DNA of 64,000 nucleotides from Notoacmeibacter marinus. GTDB taxonomy: Bacteria; Pseudomonadota; Alphaproteobacteria; Rhizobiales; Rhizobiaceae. Below the pieces are notes generated by a model. The model worked only from the letters and a program-made list of their open reading frames with translations, ran no database searches and was not told where the DNA came from. The first letter of the stretch is position 1, and every line of letters begins with the position of its first letter. Positions 1-9,814 of this stretch are shown in pieces. A program made the translations under genes and the position numbers. The stretch is taken from positions 1,302,001 through 1,366,000 of the forward strand of contig NZ_NBYO01000001.1 of NCBI RefSeq assembly GCF_002238045.1, read 5' to 3'.

Positions 1-1
1 C

Positions 2-1141
2 GTCGAATACGATAAGTTCTGGCAGACCCTCCGCTCGGGACAATTCGTCGCCTCGGAGTTCGAGCGGATCGGCAAGGGCGGCAAGCGCATATTCATTCAA
101 GCGTCCTATAATCCCACATTCGACGAGCATGGCGTCGTGACGGGAGTCGTCAAATTCGCAACCGACGTGACCGAGCGGGTGGAAAATGTGCGCAAATTGG
201 CTGGCGCTATGCGCGCGCTTGCCGAGGGCGATCTGACGCATTCGATCGCAGAAAACTTCGTTCCCGCCCTGCAGCAATTGCGCGACGATTACAACGATAC
301 GCTGGTTCAACTGCGAGCGCTGGTCGGCGAAACCCAGACCAATGCCAATTCGATCAGTTCGAGCGCGCATGAGGTGCGCATCGCATGTGACGACCTGGCA
401 CAGCGATCCGAAAACGCCGCAGCTTCGATCGAACGAACCGCAGCGGCGCTCGAACAGACCAGCACAAATGTCGAGAACGCCAGCAATCAGGCACAAGAAG
501 CAGCAGATCTTGCCATGCGGACACGTAAGAACGCCATGGAATCCGGCGAGGTCGTTACGTCGGCTATCACGGCAATGAGCCAGATCGAGGAATCGTCGTC
601 GAAGGTTTCCGACATTATCGGTATTATTGACGAGATCGCCTTTCAGACTGGCCTACTGGCGCTCAATGCTGGCGTCGAAGCCGCACGCGCCGGCGAAGCG
701 GGCAAGGGCTTCGCCGTTGTCGCCCAGGAAGTGCGGGAACTTGCGCAGCGCTCATCGACTGCTGCCAAGGAGATCAAGGGGCTTGTCGGCACGTCCGTCG
801 AACAGGTCGATAGCGGTGTCGCGCTCGTCAACCGAGCCGGCGAAGCGCTTCAGCAGATCGTCACGCAGATCGAGGAGATTGACGAACGGATCTCGTCGAT
901 CACGGAAGGCTCGAAAGAACAGGCAGTGGGTCTGAGGGAAATCTCCCGCTCGGTCAATCAGGTCGACGAAAACGCCCAGCAGAACGCTGCTATGGTCGAA
1001 GAGATGACGGCAGCAAGCCATTCGCTTGCAGGCGATGCGGAGAAGACGCAACGGCTGATCGGGCGTTTCAACCTCGGTGAGCGCGGGGCCAACTCGTCGC
1101 TGAGAGCTTCGTCGGCTTCACTGCAGGAGAGGGCGGCTTGA
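2..1141 (+). CDS. Methyl-accepting chemotaxis protein, 5' partial
   Basis: C-terminal part of a chemoreceptor whose start lies before the window; the frame is open from base 2. The first ~55 codons read as the end of a PAS domain (F-W-x-T-L-R-x-G, then a strand pair ending in V-K-F-A-T-D-V-T), followed by a short linker and a long coiled coil. The signalling tip is clear at about codons 215-260 of the visible part ([19 protein letters not shown], then [18 protein letters not shown]), the part that contacts CheA and CheW. No C-terminal CheR/CheB pentapeptide is visible; the protein ends in Q-E-R-A-A. A GTG at 137 could start a shorter product, but it would cut into the PAS fold. PAS-containing receptors of this type usually sense intracellular or redox signals; that is inference here. 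It lies tail-to-tail with the flagellar genes. Confidence 0.93.
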   Translation, partial: VEYDKFWQTLRSGQFVASEFERIGKGGKRIFIQASYNPTFDEHGVVTGVVKFATDVTERVENVRKLAGAMRALAEGDLTHSIAENFVPALQQLRDDYNDTLVQLRALVGETQTNANSISSSAHEVRIACDDLAQRSENAAASIERTAAALEQTSTNVENASNQAQEAADLAMRTRKNAMESGEVVTSAITAMSQIEESSSKVSDIIGIIDEIAFQTGLLALNAGVEAARAGEAGKGFAVVAQEVRELAQRSSTAAKEIKGLVGTSVEQVDSGVALVNRAGEALQQIVTQIEEIDERISSITEGSKEQAVGLREISRSVNQVDENAQQNAAMVEEMTAASHSLAGDAEKTQRLIGRFNLGERGANSSLRASSASLQERAA

Positions 1142-1151
1142 CGCCTCACTG

Positions 1152-1709
1152 TTAGTGATCGGTTGAGCCGTCCGGACCGGGTTTGGCTGGTCCGCCCTTC
1201 GGTTCGATCAGGTTCTGCCGGGTTTCGGCCGCGGCAAAGATATCCGACTGCAGGGCGACCAGATCGAATTCGAGATCGATTGCAAGCCGATCACGGGCCT
1301 GGCTTTCCAGATGATCTGCCAGGCTGAACAGATCGTCGAAATGCTCGCGCCGATCGTCGTCCGACGATGTCGCAATCCACTCGTTGAAGCTGTCCTCGAT
1401 GGCGAGTTGCAGCATGCGAAGCGTGCGGGCCGCGGGGGTCTCGACCATGACAACGGACAAAGCGAGGGACTGGTAGCCGACGATCTCGCCATCGCCCGAA
1501 ATGAGCGGCGCGACCAAAACCGGAAGATCACGGCTGTCGGCGCTTTGAACGACGGTATCTTCGCCGCCTGTTTGCGCCTCGCCATCGGCGGCCGCGCCGG
1601 TGCTCGCCGTATCGTCCGGCATCGTAGAGTATGGCTGGGGTGTCGACAGGAGGAGACCAGCGACCAAAGCGCCGGTTCCGATAGCCCCGAACAACAGAGA
1701 CGGCCACAT
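1152..1709 (-). CDS. Membrane-anchored protein of unknown function at end of flagellar operon
   Basis: 185-residue protein that I do not recognise. An N-terminal hydrophobic segment (about residues 4-21, LLFGAIGTGALVAGLLLS) looks like a signal anchor. It is followed by a low-complexity Ala/Gly/Thr/Asp linker to about residue 55 and an acidic, mostly helical domain. The overall shape (one TM, linker, periplasmic domain) resembles FliL-like flagellar proteins, but no FliL signature is seen, so this is only a suggestion. Its ATG overlaps the stop of the FlgN-like gene upstream by one base (TAATG), so the two are probably translationally coupled and the protein probably serves the flagellum. Confidence 0.72.
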   Translation of the reverse strand: MWPSLLFGAIGTGALVAGLLLSTPQPYSTMPDDTASTGAAADGEAQTGGEDTVVQSADSRDLPVLVAPLISGDGEIVGYQSLALSVVMVETPAARTLRMLQLAIEDSFNEWIATSSDDDRREHFDDLFSLADHLESQARDRLAIDLEFDLVALQSDIFAAAETRQNLIEPKGGPAKPGPDGSTDH

Positions 1710-2095
1710 TAACCGTACATACCCGGCGTCATGGAATAGGTGCCGTCATCTTCCGAATCGCGGGCCATGTCCATCAGCGTATCGGTCACTTTGCGGTTGA
1801 CGTAGATGCTGATCTCGATCTGACGGCGATTGGCTGCGATCGCCTTGTTCAGATCCGACAGCTTGTTTCGGTCGATGGCCTGGATCTCGTTTTCGTGCAA
1901 TCGCGCGCCAAGCCGAACGAACTCCGTCAGCAGCTGGTTCTTGCGTGTGTTGAAGTGCGACAATTCGCCCTCTCCATTGACGCGAAGATATTCCGTTTCC
2001 TCGGCCAAGCATCGGGAAATCGAACCGATCAAACGCTCGGCTGCGCCGACGCCTTCTGATGTCATCCGCCTATCCAATGGATCATCCTCGCTCAC
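1709..2095 (-). CDS. FlgN-like flagellar protein
   Basis: 128-residue, highly charged and helical protein. It has two predicted helices with heptad character (about residues 18-60 and 68-112), the length and build of FlgN-type export chaperones that hold hook-filament junction proteins. No cysteines or enzyme motifs are present. It lies 12 bp after the rod-binding gene and overlaps the next gene by one base, within a compact minus-strand flagellar run. The FlgN assignment rests on size, helical pattern and position rather than on a diagnostic motif; another small flagellar chaperone is possible. Confidence 0.65.
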   Translation of the reverse strand: MSEDDPLDRRMTSEGVGAAERLIGSISRCLAEETEYLRVNGEGELSHFNTRKNQLLTEFVRLGARLHENEIQAIDRNKLSDLNKAIAANRRQIEISIYVNRKVTDTLMDMARDSEDDGTYSMTPGMYG

Positions 2096-2107
2096 CCGTG
2101 TGGTTCT

Positions 2108-2629
2108 TTATCCGCTTTGCTGCTGGCGCAGCATGCGAAGTGTTATCTTGTCGACGATGGCGGCGCCGTCGGCCGTGCCAGTTCGAACGTCCCCGCCATT
2201 CAGTGCGAAGCGCGAGGACACGGCTTCGGCAATGCCGATGCCGCCTCGCTCGGCAAAAGCCTCGCCGATCTTCTCGGCCTGCATGGAGCGCCACATATCG
2301 CCGGCAAAGCCTTCGCCATATACGGCGCCCGCCTCTTTGGGCATCATCTGTTGGATCATCTGTTGCAGCATCATCGCTTCAAAACGCTGCATCGCCGGAT
2401 CTTCCACCTTAGCGGCCGCGGCCTGCGCCGGCTGCTCGGAGGCCCTTGAAAGGTTTGCCGCTGCAGGAGCCTGGGCGACACTGGTTTTCAACTCCTCGGT
2501 AAAGGCCTGCGCGGTTCTACCGGTCGCTTCCGCCATGCCCGCCAGACGCGCGCGGGCCTGTTCGACAGTGCGACTATCGGCGGCCCGCGCGACATCGGCG
2601 ATCAGATCGCCCGGAAAATCGACAGCCAT
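2108..2629 (-). CDS. Flagellar rod-binding protein (FlgJ N-terminal-like)
   Basis: 173 residues. The middle of the protein (about 75-125) carries the rod-binding signature: a Met/Gln-rich helix (FEAMMLQQMIQQMMPKEAG) followed by G-x-x-Y-G-E-G-F-A-G-D-M-W-R-S-M-x-A-E-K-I. This is the FlgJ N-terminal domain that helps rod assembly in the periplasm. The C-terminal muramidase domain of enterobacterial FlgJ is absent, as is usual in alphaproteobacteria. The N-terminal ~70 residues are Ala-rich and poorly conserved. It sits between the FliJ-like and FlgN-like genes in the flagellar operon. Confidence 0.85.
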   Translation of the reverse strand: MAVDFPGDLIADVARAADSRTVEQARARLAGMAEATGRTAQAFTEELKTSVAQAPAAANLSRASEQPAQAAAAKVEDPAMQRFEAMMLQQMIQQMMPKEAGAVYGEGFAGDMWRSMQAEKIGEAFAERGGIGIAEAVSSRFALNGGDVRTGTADGAAIVDKITLRMLRQQQSG

Positions 2630-2704
2630 GGCTCATCTCCATCTCTGTTGCGGAGGAACCTAAGCAACGAAGCTTGCAAGAGACTGGTCATCCGATCGAA
2701 CTCG

Positions 2705-3079
2705 TCAGTTTTCTCGAGCGGAAAGCCGGTTGATCAGATCCTCGTCGCGTGCCTGATCCTCGCCGGTCTGCTCGGCACGGCGCTGGTCATCGCGTATATT
2801 GTCGATCCAGCGCTCCTCGCGCTTGAGATCGAGCGAGAGCGCCTTTATCGAATCGCCAAGGGTTTCGGCCTGCTCGCGCAAAGCGGTCCGCCGTTTACCG
2901 ATCATGCCGACGAAACGGTCCAGCGTCTGACTGTCCCGGGCAATCAGCGTTTCCATTTCGTCCAGCTCGCGTTCGACGCCCATCAGCAGCATGCGCAGTC
3001 GGTCGCGTTCCTGCTCCCGCTGGGCGCGTAGCCGAGAAAGCGTTCTGATCAGCTTTTTGCGGCGAGCAGGAGACTGCAT
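2705..3079 (-). CDS. FliJ-like coiled-coil flagellar protein
   Basis: 124-residue protein, almost entirely charged alpha helix with heptads (R-A-Q-R-E-Q-E-R-D-R-L-R-M-L near residue 18, then L-D-E-M-E-T-L). Two long helices are joined near residue 60. Length, charge and a position directly after fliR fit FliJ, the soluble stalk of the flagellar export ATPase, or a related chaperone. FliJ has very low sequence conservation, so this is a structural guess supported by context. The start ATG is 12 bp downstream of the fliR stop. Confidence 0.6.
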   Translation of the reverse strand: MQSPARRKKLIRTLSRLRAQREQERDRLRMLLMGVERELDEMETLIARDSQTLDRFVGMIGKRRTALREQAETLGDSIKALSLDLKREERWIDNIRDDQRRAEQTGEDQARDEDLINRLSAREN

Positions 3080-3091
3080 CGATCTTCCTTG

Positions 3092-3841
3092 TCAGCGAGC
3101 AATGAGCGCGAGCAGTCCGCTGCCGAATTGCGAGAGCATTGGCTGGATGGTGAACGCGGCGAGGAGGAGCCCGCCCAAAAGCACGGCGGGCAGTGACATG
3201 AAGTAGATCGGAATCTGCGGGGTGAGCTTGTTCACCAGACCGACAGACAGATTGACGATGATACCGTAAGCCAGAAACGGAATGCCAAGACGCAAAGCCA
3301 GGAGGAAACCGTCCGTCGCCAGATTGTTGGCGCGTGTCAAAACGGCCTCGGCCGAAAGGCCCATGCCGATGGGCAGGAGCTGATAGGACTGGACCAGCGA
3401 GGCGATCACCGCATGATGGAAATTCAGCGTAAAAAGAAGGGTGAGCGCCGAAAGAGAAATGAAGGTGCCGAGGGAAGCCTGCGGCGTCGATTCGGCAACA
3501 GCCGGCCCAAGCATGCCGCCATAACCGATTGTCATGGCGATAGCTGAGGTAATGAATTCCAAGGCTGCGACCACGATCCTGACCGAAAATCCAATGATAA
3601 CGCCGATCATCGTTTCGGTTGCGATCAGGCGAAGCAGATTGTCGCTTTCGGCCAGCCGGGTCGTGCCTGTGACGGTCGTTACCGAAGGTAGGATGGCGGC
3701 GGCAAGCGTGATGACCAGCAACATGCGTACGCGCGGCGGGATCCGGGAGGAGCCTATGCCAGGCAGAATCATCAGGCACCCGCCGATCCGGCAGAGAACG
3801 AGGAAGAATTCCAGGCCGAGCTGTTGAACCAGGAACGCCAA
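3092..3841 (-). CDS. fliR: Flagellar type III export protein FliR
   Basis: 249-residue inner-membrane protein with about six hydrophobic segments. It belongs to the FliR/SctT family that forms the export gate core with FliP and FliQ. Family features visible include an early L-C-R-I-G-G-C-L-M-I-L-P-G-I-G-S region, the R-I-P-P-R-V-R-M loop near residue 35 and the N-L-A-T-D-G-F-L-L-A-L-R-L-G-I-P-F segment near residue 175. Length is normal for the family (about 250-260). It follows flhA by 8 bp, so the two are in one operon. Confidence 0.93.
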   Translation of the reverse strand: MAFLVQQLGLEFFLVLCRIGGCLMILPGIGSSRIPPRVRMLLVITLAAAILPSVTTVTGTTRLAESDNLLRLIATETMIGVIIGFSVRIVVAALEFITSAIAMTIGYGGMLGPAVAESTPQASLGTFISLSALTLLFTLNFHHAVIASLVQSYQLLPIGMGLSAEAVLTRANNLATDGFLLALRLGIPFLAYGIIVNLSVGLVNKLTPQIPIYFMSLPAVLLGGLLLAAFTIQPMLSQFGSGLLALIAR

Positions 3842-3849
3842 TTGCCGTC

Positions 3850-5934
3850 CTAACCTATCGAACCCAGCAGCTTGACCTGCATGCCGCGCGCCAGTTCGGA
3901 ATGGGCAATGACCGGCAGGCTCGGATGCAAACGCTCCAGGATCATCCTGACATAGGGACGTGTTTCCGCCGAAGTCAGAAGGGTGAAAGGCGCGCCGCTC
4001 TTCGCATGTTCGGCGATGACGGTTCCAGCATCGTCGGCGAATTTCTCCAGCGCCGCCGGGTTCATGTCGAAATCGCGAACCTCGCCATTATTGTCGCGGC
4101 GCAGGCTCTCCTGAAACAGGATATCCCACTGCGTTCCGAGCCGCAGAACGTTGAGAACGCCATTCTTGGACAGATCGCCGCAGATCTGCTGGCTGATGCG
4201 CATGCGAACATGTTCGACCAGCTTCTCGGTCCGGCGCATATGCGGCGCGACCTCGGCGACCGCTTCCAGAATGAGGTTGAGGTTGCGGATCGAAACCCGG
4301 TCTGCCAGCAGCATTTTCAGGATCGCCTGGAGGCCGGGATAGGACAGATGGTTGGTGCAGACATCGTCGGCAAGCTTGCGGTATTCCGGCTCCAGCCGGT
4401 CGATCAGATGTCGGACGGCTTTGTAGGATAGAAGCTGCGGCAGATTGTTGCGTACCACTTCCGATAGGTGGGTCAGAAGGACACTGACATTGTCGGCAGT
4501 GGAGATGCGACGACGTTTCAGTTCGTCTGCAAGGTGACCTGGCAGGCTCATCGCATCCATGCCGAAAGCCGGCTCCTTCACTTTGACGGAAGGCAGGTCC
4601 GCGACCGCCTCTTCCGGACAGAGCGCCAATACCTCTCCGAGGCGCAGTTCGTAGGATGCCAGAACCGTGCCGAAGACACGGATTTGATAGTGGCCGGGGG
4701 GGATGGTCAGATCGTCCTTGATCGCCACTTCCGGGATGACAAAACCGTATTCGCTGGCGAATTTCTTGCGGATCCGCGACATGCGGAAGGTCAGCTCTTC
4801 GTTTTGCGGCAACAGCGCTACGGAAACCTGTTTGCCCATCACCACTTCGATCTCGCTGACGGCAAGAGAGTGTTTCAGCGAGCGGTCGTCGGCCTGCTGT
4901 TGCTCGGCGACCTCCGCGTCGCGCTCGCTCTGGGCAAGAGCCTCATTGTCGCGTGTGGTTCGCTGGATCTTGAGAGCCGCAGCGGTGAAGATCGCGCATA
5001 GAATGATGAACGGCAGGAAGGGTAGTCCGGGCATGAAGGCCAGAACGCCCAGAAGTCCCGCGCCGACATAGAGCGCGCGGGGATAGGCGCCGAGCTGCTT
5101 GAACAGGATAACGTCGGCCGAGCCGCGCGTGCCGCCCTTGGAGACCAAAAGGCCGGCGGCAAGCGACGTAATCAGCGCCGGGATCTGCGAGATCAGGCCA
5201 TCACCGACGGAGAGCTTGACGAAAACGTCGGCTGCCTCGCCGAAATCCATATTGTGACGGGTATAGCCGATAGCGATCCCGCCGAAGACGTTGACGGCAG
5301 TAATGATCAGACCGGCTACGGCGTCGCCGCGTACGAATTTCGATGCACCGTCCATGGAGCCGAAGAACGCGCTTTCCTCTTCCAGTTCCCTGCGCCGGAC
5401 CTGCGCTTCCTTTTCCGTGATGATGCCCGCGCCAAGATCGGCGTCGATGCTCATCTGCTTGCCCGGAATGGCGTCCAGCGTGAAGCGCGCGCCGACCTCG
5501 GCAATACGCGTCGCACCCTTGGTGATGACGATGAAGTTGACCACGACAAGGATCAGGAAAACCACGACGCCGATGAGGAAATCGCCACTCATCACGAATT
5601 TGGCAAAACCGCCGATGACATGTCCCGCGGCGTTCTCGCCTTCGTGGCCTTCCGACAGGATGACACGCGTTGTGGCGATGTTTAGCGACAGGCGCAGCAT
5701 AGTGGCGATGAGAAGGACGGTCGGAAAGGCCGAAAAATCGAGCGGCCGGTCGATCCACAATGCCACCAGCAGGATCAGGATGGAGAGCGAGAGCGAAAGC
5801 GCCAGTCCCATATCGATCATGAAGGACGGGATCGGCAGGAACAGGATGACGAGAATCATCGCGACACCGACGGCCAGACCGATGTCGGACCGTCTGGCTG
5901 CACCGTTCTTGGCAGGACTGCTAACCAGGCTCAA
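3850..5934 (-). CDS. flhA: Flagellar biosynthesis protein FlhA (TTG start)
   Basis: Large export-gate protein of the flagellar type III system: an N-terminal half of about eight TM helices and a C-terminal cytoplasmic domain that docks chaperone-substrate complexes. The conserved FHIPEP loop is present ([15 protein letters not shown], then [20 protein letters not shown]). The open frame continues upstream to 6210, but that part has no FlhA character and would overlap paaX. I therefore chose the TTG at 5934-5932, preceded by GGAG at 6 bp spacing. This gives 694 residues, the usual FlhA length. It is the first gene of the minus-strand flagellar run shown here and lies head-to-head with paaX across 202 bp. 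Confidence 0.93.
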   Translation of the reverse strand: MSLVSSPAKNGAARRSDIGLAVGVAMILVILFLPIPSFMIDMGLALSLSLSILILLVALWIDRPLDFSAFPTVLLIATMLRLSLNIATTRVILSEGHEGENAAGHVIGGFAKFVMSGDFLIGVVVFLILVVVNFIVITKGATRIAEVGARFTLDAIPGKQMSIDADLGAGIITEKEAQVRRRELEEESAFFGSMDGASKFVRGDAVAGLIITAVNVFGGIAIGYTRHNMDFGEAADVFVKLSVGDGLISQIPALITSLAAGLLVSKGGTRGSADVILFKQLGAYPRALYVGAGLLGVLAFMPGLPFLPFIILCAIFTAAALKIQRTTRDNEALAQSERDAEVAEQQQADDRSLKHSLAVSEIEVVMGKQVSVALLPQNEELTFRMSRIRKKFASEYGFVIPEVAIKDDLTIPPGHYQIRVFGTVLASYELRLGEVLALCPEEAVADLPSVKVKEPAFGMDAMSLPGHLADELKRRRISTADNVSVLLTHLSEVVRNNLPQLLSYKAVRHLIDRLEPEYRKLADDVCTNHLSYPGLQAILKMLLADRVSIRNLNLILEAVAEVAPHMRRTEKLVEHVRMRISQQICGDLSKNGVLNVLRLGTQWDILFQESLRRDNNGEVRDFDMNPAALEKFADDAGTVIAEHAKSGAPFTLLTSAETRPYVRMILERLHPSLPVIAHSELARGMQVKLLGSIG

Positions 5935-6136
5935 TGGGAACTCCGCACGCTGATCGCGGCAGACTAGGCCGGCAAGCTTGCGCCTGACTGGCGACCCGCC
6001 GGTGCGTCCATATCGATTGCCATGGATCGCCACGCCCCCTTGGCCCAATTTTCGGCCGGATCGTTCGCCGAAGGGGTGTTTTGCTCTCCTGCCGATCCCT
6101 ATTAGAGTAGCCTGTCCGCCAGCCAGAAGGCCACTC

Positions 6137-6961
6137 ATGCCAGCCAATGCGTTGATCCGATCCATCTGCGGAGCGACCACGCCGCGAGCGCCGGCGATGA
6201 TCGTCACCATCTATGGCGATCTTGTCATGCCGAATGGCGGGGTCATGGGCATGGCCGCATTGATCGCGCTCTGCGAACAGTTGGGATTTTCGGAAAGTCT
6301 CGTTCGGACCGCCGTATCACGACTTGTTGCGGCCGGACGGCTGGAAGGCGAACGGCACGGACGGCGCAGCTACTACCGTTTGACCGAAGCCGCCCATCGC
6401 GAATTTTCTGAGGTCGCGCGCCAACTCCACAATCCACCGCCCCCACCGAAGGGCTGGGCAATTCACATGGCGCCCGCGACGCTGGCCGCTCTCCAGACAC
6501 CGGAACGTCCTCTCGGACGTCTCGCTGGCGATCTTTTCCTGGCGCCGGACCGGACCGCCCCGAATGTCGATGCGCAACTGACCTTCCAGATCGCATCGGT
6601 TTCCGACAGTTCAGCGCTTCGCGATCTTGCCGCATCGATCTGGCCGCTTGACGATCTGGGCAATGGCTACCGTGCGTTTCTCAATCGCTTCTCCGCTCTT
6701 GAAATGCGTGGCTCTGCGCAGCAGGCGCTTCTGCTTCGGCTATTGCTCGTCCATGAATTTCGGATGCTGCTTCTGGGCGATCCACGTCTGCCGGCCGATG
6801 GTTTGCCAACGGACTGGCCCGGCGAGGCGGCGCGTGGGCTGTTCGAAGGTCTGCACCGCAACCTTTCCCAATTAGCGGATGCTGCAATAGCCCCGCTTTT
6901 CGAAGATATGCCGGCGTTCGGCGACACCGGCTCTGCGGGCAGGCCACTACCAACCGTCTGA
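6137..6961 (+). CDS. paaX: Phenylacetic acid degradation repressor PaaX
   Basis: 274-residue GntR-related repressor of phenylacetate catabolism; the family is released by phenylacetyl-CoA. The N-terminal winged helix spans about residues 12-80 ([16 protein letters not shown], then [16 protein letters not shown]). The C-terminal ligand domain ends normally. The ATG at 6137 has AGAAGG 7 bp upstream and gives a typical length; in-frame codons back to 5978 read as non-PaaX sequence and would crowd the divergent flhA start. It precedes paaABCDE in the same direction, with a palindromic candidate operator in the 147-bp gap. Confidence 0.92.
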   Translation: MPANALIRSICGATTPRAPAMIVTIYGDLVMPNGGVMGMAALIALCEQLGFSESLVRTAVSRLVAAGRLEGERHGRRSYYRLTEAAHREFSEVARQLHNPPPPPKGWAIHMAPATLAALQTPERPLGRLAGDLFLAPDRTAPNVDAQLTFQIASVSDSSALRDLAASIWPLDDLGNGYRAFLNRFSALEMRGSAQQALLLRLLLVHEFRMLLLGDPRLPADGLPTDWPGEAARGLFEGLHRNLSQLADAAIAPLFEDMPAFGDTGSAGRPLPTV

Positions 6962-6965
6962 CATC

Positions 6966-6982
6966 GTGATTTAAAGCATCAC
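6966..6982. promoter_or_regulatory. Candidate PaaX operator upstream of paaA
   Basis: Inverted repeat GTGAT-N7-ATCAC just after the paaX stop. Similar half-sites (GTGAT at 7009-7013, ATCAT at 7024-7028) follow closely. TGTGATT/GTGAT-type half-sites are typical of PaaX operators, and the site lies in the paaX-paaA gap where paa-operon control is expected. That PaaX binds here is inferred. Confidence 0.4.
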
Positions 6983-7108
6983 ATAAATTACCCTTTTTCT
7001 TCCATTCCGTGATGTCTTGTGCTATCATCCCCGGAAGGAGGAAATGCGATCAAGCGAATGCCCTGCTGGAAGAGGCGGGACGTTCGATTGCCGCTATGGA
7101 GGATTTGC

Positions 7109-8113
7109 ATGTACGGTCAGGAACTGGGCGCGACCCAACGCGACGGTATCGAAGCGGGAACCGAGGAACTGGAAGCAGCCTTCCAGGCGCGGATCGACAA
7201 TAATGAGCGCATCGAGCCGAAAGACTGGATGCCGGAACATTACCGCAAGACGCTGATCCGCATGATGGGCCAGCACGCCCATTCGGAAATCGTCGGCCAA
7301 CTGCCCGAAGGCAACTGGATCACCCGCGCGCCGACGCTGGAGCGCAAGCAAATCCTTCTGGCCAAGGTTCAGGACGAGGCCGGTCACGGTCTCTATCTAT
7401 ATTCCGCCGCCGAGACCCTTGGCGTCACCCGCGACGATCTGACCGAGCAGCTTCTGTCCGGCAAGATGAAGTATTCCTCCATCTTCAACTATCCGACGCT
7501 GAACTGGGCCGATATCGGCGCGGTCGGCTGGCTGGTCGACGGCGCGGCGATCATGAACCAGGTACCGCTGCAGCGGACGTCCTACGGGCCATATTCCCGC
7601 GCGATGATCCGCATCTGCAAGGAAGAGAGCTTCCACCAGCGGCAGGGCTTCGACATCATGCGCAAGATGGCGAACGGCACGCCGGAACAGCGTGAGATGG
7701 CGCAGGATGCGCTCAACCGCTTCTGGTATCCCTCGTTGATGATGTTCGGCCCGTCCGACAAGGAATCGGTGCATTCCGACCAGTCGATGAAATGGCGCAT
7801 CAAGATCAACACCAATGATGAACTGCGTCAGAAATTCGTCGATCAGACCGTGCCGCAGGCCGAGTTCCTCGGCCTGAGCGTGCCGGACGACAAGCTCGCC
7901 TGGAACGAGGAAAAGGGCGGCTACGACTTTTCCGAGCCAGACTGGAACGAGTTCTTCCAGGTCATCAAGGGCAATGGCCCCTGCAATGAAGAGCGTATCG
8001 AGGCGCGTCGCAAGGCGTGGGACGATGGTGCCTGGTTCCGCGATGCGCTGACCGCCCATGCCGAAAAGCAGGCGCAGCGTCGGGGCGAGGGCGTGCTGCA
8101 GGCCGCCGAGTAA
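7109..8113 (+). CDS. paaA: Phenylacetyl-CoA 1,2-epoxidase catalytic subunit PaaA
   Basis: 334-residue diiron oxygenase subunit that epoxidises the ring of phenylacetyl-CoA in the PaaABCE complex. Ferritin-like ligands are all present: E60 (H-S-E-I-V-G), E90 and H93 (D-E-A-G-H), D144 (L-V-D-G-A), and E173 and H176 (E-E-S-F-H). The start is set by GGAGGA 5 bp before the ATG at 7109; the open frame extends upstream but that part has no family character. The N-terminal ~20 residues extend slightly beyond the enterobacterial protein. First gene of paaABCDE, presumably repressed by PaaX. Confidence 0.96.
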   Translation: MYGQELGATQRDGIEAGTEELEAAFQARIDNNERIEPKDWMPEHYRKTLIRMMGQHAHSEIVGQLPEGNWITRAPTLERKQILLAKVQDEAGHGLYLYSAAETLGVTRDDLTEQLLSGKMKYSSIFNYPTLNWADIGAVGWLVDGAAIMNQVPLQRTSYGPYSRAMIRICKEESFHQRQGFDIMRKMANGTPEQREMAQDALNRFWYPSLMMFGPSDKESVHSDQSMKWRIKINTNDELRQKFVDQTVPQAEFLGLSVPDDKLAWNEEKGGYDFSEPDWNEFFQVIKGNGPCNEERIEARRKAWDDGAWFRDALTAHAEKQAQRRGEGVLQAAE

Positions 8114-8144
8114 ATTTCCAACACAGATCAATTGGGAGAGAGCC

Positions 8145-8429
8145 GTGAGCAAGGATTGGCCGCTCTGGGAGATATTCATTCGCGGACAGCACGGGCTGAA
8201 TCACCGCCATGTCGGCAGCCTTCATGCGCCCGATGCCGAGATGGCGATGAACCATGCCCGCGATGTCTATACGCGTCGCAAGGAAGGCGTTTCCATCTGG
8301 GTGGTGAAGTCGGTCGATATCACCGCTTCGTCGCCGAGCGAGAAGGGGCCGCTTTTCGATCCTGCCGAGAGCAAGACGTACCGCCACCCCACCTTCTATG
8401 ACATTCCCGATGAAGTGGGGCATATGTGA
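8145..8429 (+). CDS. paaB: Phenylacetyl-CoA epoxidase subunit PaaB
   Basis: 94-residue small subunit of the PaaABCE epoxidase, with family sequence throughout (W-P-L-W-E-I-F-I-R-G-Q-H-G-L-N-H-R-H-V-G-S-L, then A-M-N-H-A-R-D-V-Y-T-R-R). PaaB bridges the PaaAC heterodimers. The GTG at 8145 preceded by GGGAGAG gives the normal length (95 in E. coli); an upstream ATG in frame would overlap paaA and add unrelated sequence. Its TGA overlaps the paaC start. Confidence 0.95.
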   Translation: MSKDWPLWEIFIRGQHGLNHRHVGSLHAPDAEMAMNHARDVYTRRKEGVSIWVVKSVDITASSPSEKGPLFDPAESKTYRHPTFYDIPDEVGHM

Positions 8430-9286
8430 TGCCATCTCTTCCGGACATGAACGCCACCGATGTTGTCGATATGGCGCGCCGCGCCGCCGAACATCAGGCG
8501 CCGCGCGACCACCATATCCACAATGAGGACCTGAAGCCCGCCCTCTTCGAATGGCTGTGCCGGATGGGCGACAGCTCGCTCATTCTCGGTCACCGCGTCT
8601 CGGAATGGTGCGGCCATTCGCCGGTCCTGGAAGAGGACATCGCGCTCGCCAATATCGCGCTCGACCTGATCGGCCACACGCAGATGTGGCTGGGTCTCGC
8701 CGGCGAAGTGGAGGGCAAGGGCCGCGACGCCGATGCGCTGGCCTATCGGCGCGACGCCGCGGATTTTCGCAACTTCCTGCTGGTCGAAAAGCAGAACGGC
8801 GATATCGGATCGACGTTGATGCGCCAATTTCTGTTCGACGCCTGGCATATCGAGCGGTTGCGCGGGCTGAAGGGGTCGTCCAGCGAGCGGGTTGCCGAGA
8901 TCGCGACCAAGGCCTTCAAGGAAGTCAGCTATCACGTCGATCGTTCCGCCGATCTCGTCATTCGGCTGGGTGACGGCACCGATGAAAGCCACCGGCGGAT
9001 GCAGAAGGCGCTCGATTCGCACTGGACCTACGCCAATGAGATGTTCACGGACGATGGGCTGGACGAGGCGGTCGCCGAGGCCGGAATCGCGATGCGCCCG
9101 TCCGGGCTGAAGCCAGCCTGGGACGCGCTGGTGGACGAGGTTCTCGCCGAGGCGACGCTGACCCGACCGCAGAACGACTTCGCTCGCAGAGGCGGCAAGA
9201 CGGGCGAACGGCACACCGAGCACCTCGGGCACATTCTGGCTGAAATGCAGTTCCTCCAACGAGCCTATCCCGACGCGAGCTGGTGA
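8429..9286 (+). CDS. paaC: Phenylacetyl-CoA epoxidase structural subunit PaaC
   Basis: 285-residue ferritin-like partner of PaaA, non-catalytic in known complexes. Typical PaaC segments are I-L-G-H-R-V-S-E-W-C-G-H-S-P-V-L-E-E-D and L-D-L-I-G-H-T-Q-M-W-L, and the C-terminus has G-E-R-H-T-E-H-L-G. The start ATG at 8429 shares bases with the paaB stop (TGATG); a GTG three bases earlier is also possible. It overlaps paaD the same way at its end, so translation is coupled through the operon. Confidence 0.95.
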   Translation: MPSLPDMNATDVVDMARRAAEHQAPRDHHIHNEDLKPALFEWLCRMGDSSLILGHRVSEWCGHSPVLEEDIALANIALDLIGHTQMWLGLAGEVEGKGRDADALAYRRDAADFRNFLLVEKQNGDIGSTLMRQFLFDAWHIERLRGLKGSSSERVAEIATKAFKEVSYHVDRSADLVIRLGDGTDESHRRMQKALDSHWTYANEMFTDDGLDEAVAEAGIAMRPSGLKPAWDALVDEVLAEATLTRPQNDFARRGGKTGERHTEHLGHILAEMQFLQRAYPDASW

Positions 9287-9804
9287 TGGCGACCACGACG
9301 CTGCCAAGCACCGAACAGGTCTGGACGTGGCTGGCCGACGTGCCGGACCCGGAAATCCCGGTCATCTCGGTCACCGATCTGGGGATCGTACGCGATGTAC
9401 GGATCGAGGACGAAACGGTGATCGTTGCCGTCACGCCCACCTATTCGGGCTGTCCGGCGACGTCGATCATCGAACTCGACATCGAAACCGCCCTGGCGCG
9501 GCAGGGTGTGGAGAAGGTTCGTATCGAGCGGCGCCTGTCGCCCTCCTGGACGACGGACTGGATCGGTGACGAAGCGCGCGAGAAGCTGCGCCAGTACGGT
9601 ATCGCGCCGCCCGACAGGGCGGGGGCGTCGTCCGCTGGAACCTTGCGGGCTTCTAGGCTGGGCGGCGGCGAACTGACCGTGGCGTGCCCGCGCTGCGGCT
9701 CCACCGAGACCGAGAAGGTCAGCCAGTTCGGCTCGACGCCCTGCAAGGCCGCCTATCGCTGCAAGAGCTGCCTCGAACCCTTCGATTATTTCAAATGCAT
9801 CTGA
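9286..9804 (+). CDS. paaD: Phenylacetate degradation protein PaaD
   Basis: 172 residues with two parts. An N-terminal MIP18/DUF59-type domain (V-P-D-P-E-I-P-V-I-S-V-T-D-L-G-I-V-R, then Y-S-G-C-P-A) is followed, from about residue 130, by a C-terminal zinc-ribbon-like segment (C-P-R-C-G, then C-x2-C and a final C) near residues 134-171. DUF59 proteins act in iron-sulfur or metal-centre assembly, and PaaD is thought to mature the PaaE or PaaA centres. It starts at ATG 9286 overlapping the paaC TGA. Confidence 0.93.
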   Translation: MATTTLPSTEQVWTWLADVPDPEIPVISVTDLGIVRDVRIEDETVIVAVTPTYSGCPATSIIELDIETALARQGVEKVRIERRLSPSWTTDWIGDEAREKLRQYGIAPPDRAGASSAGTLRASRLGGGELTVACPRCGSTETEKVSQFGSTPCKAAYRCKSCLEPFDYFKCI

Positions 9805-9814
9805 GTGAGACGCC

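Noticed and set aside
5935-6210. Upstream extension of the flhA frame
   Set aside because: No FlhA-like sequence, overlaps paaX, and a TTG with a good ribosome site gives the normal protein length.
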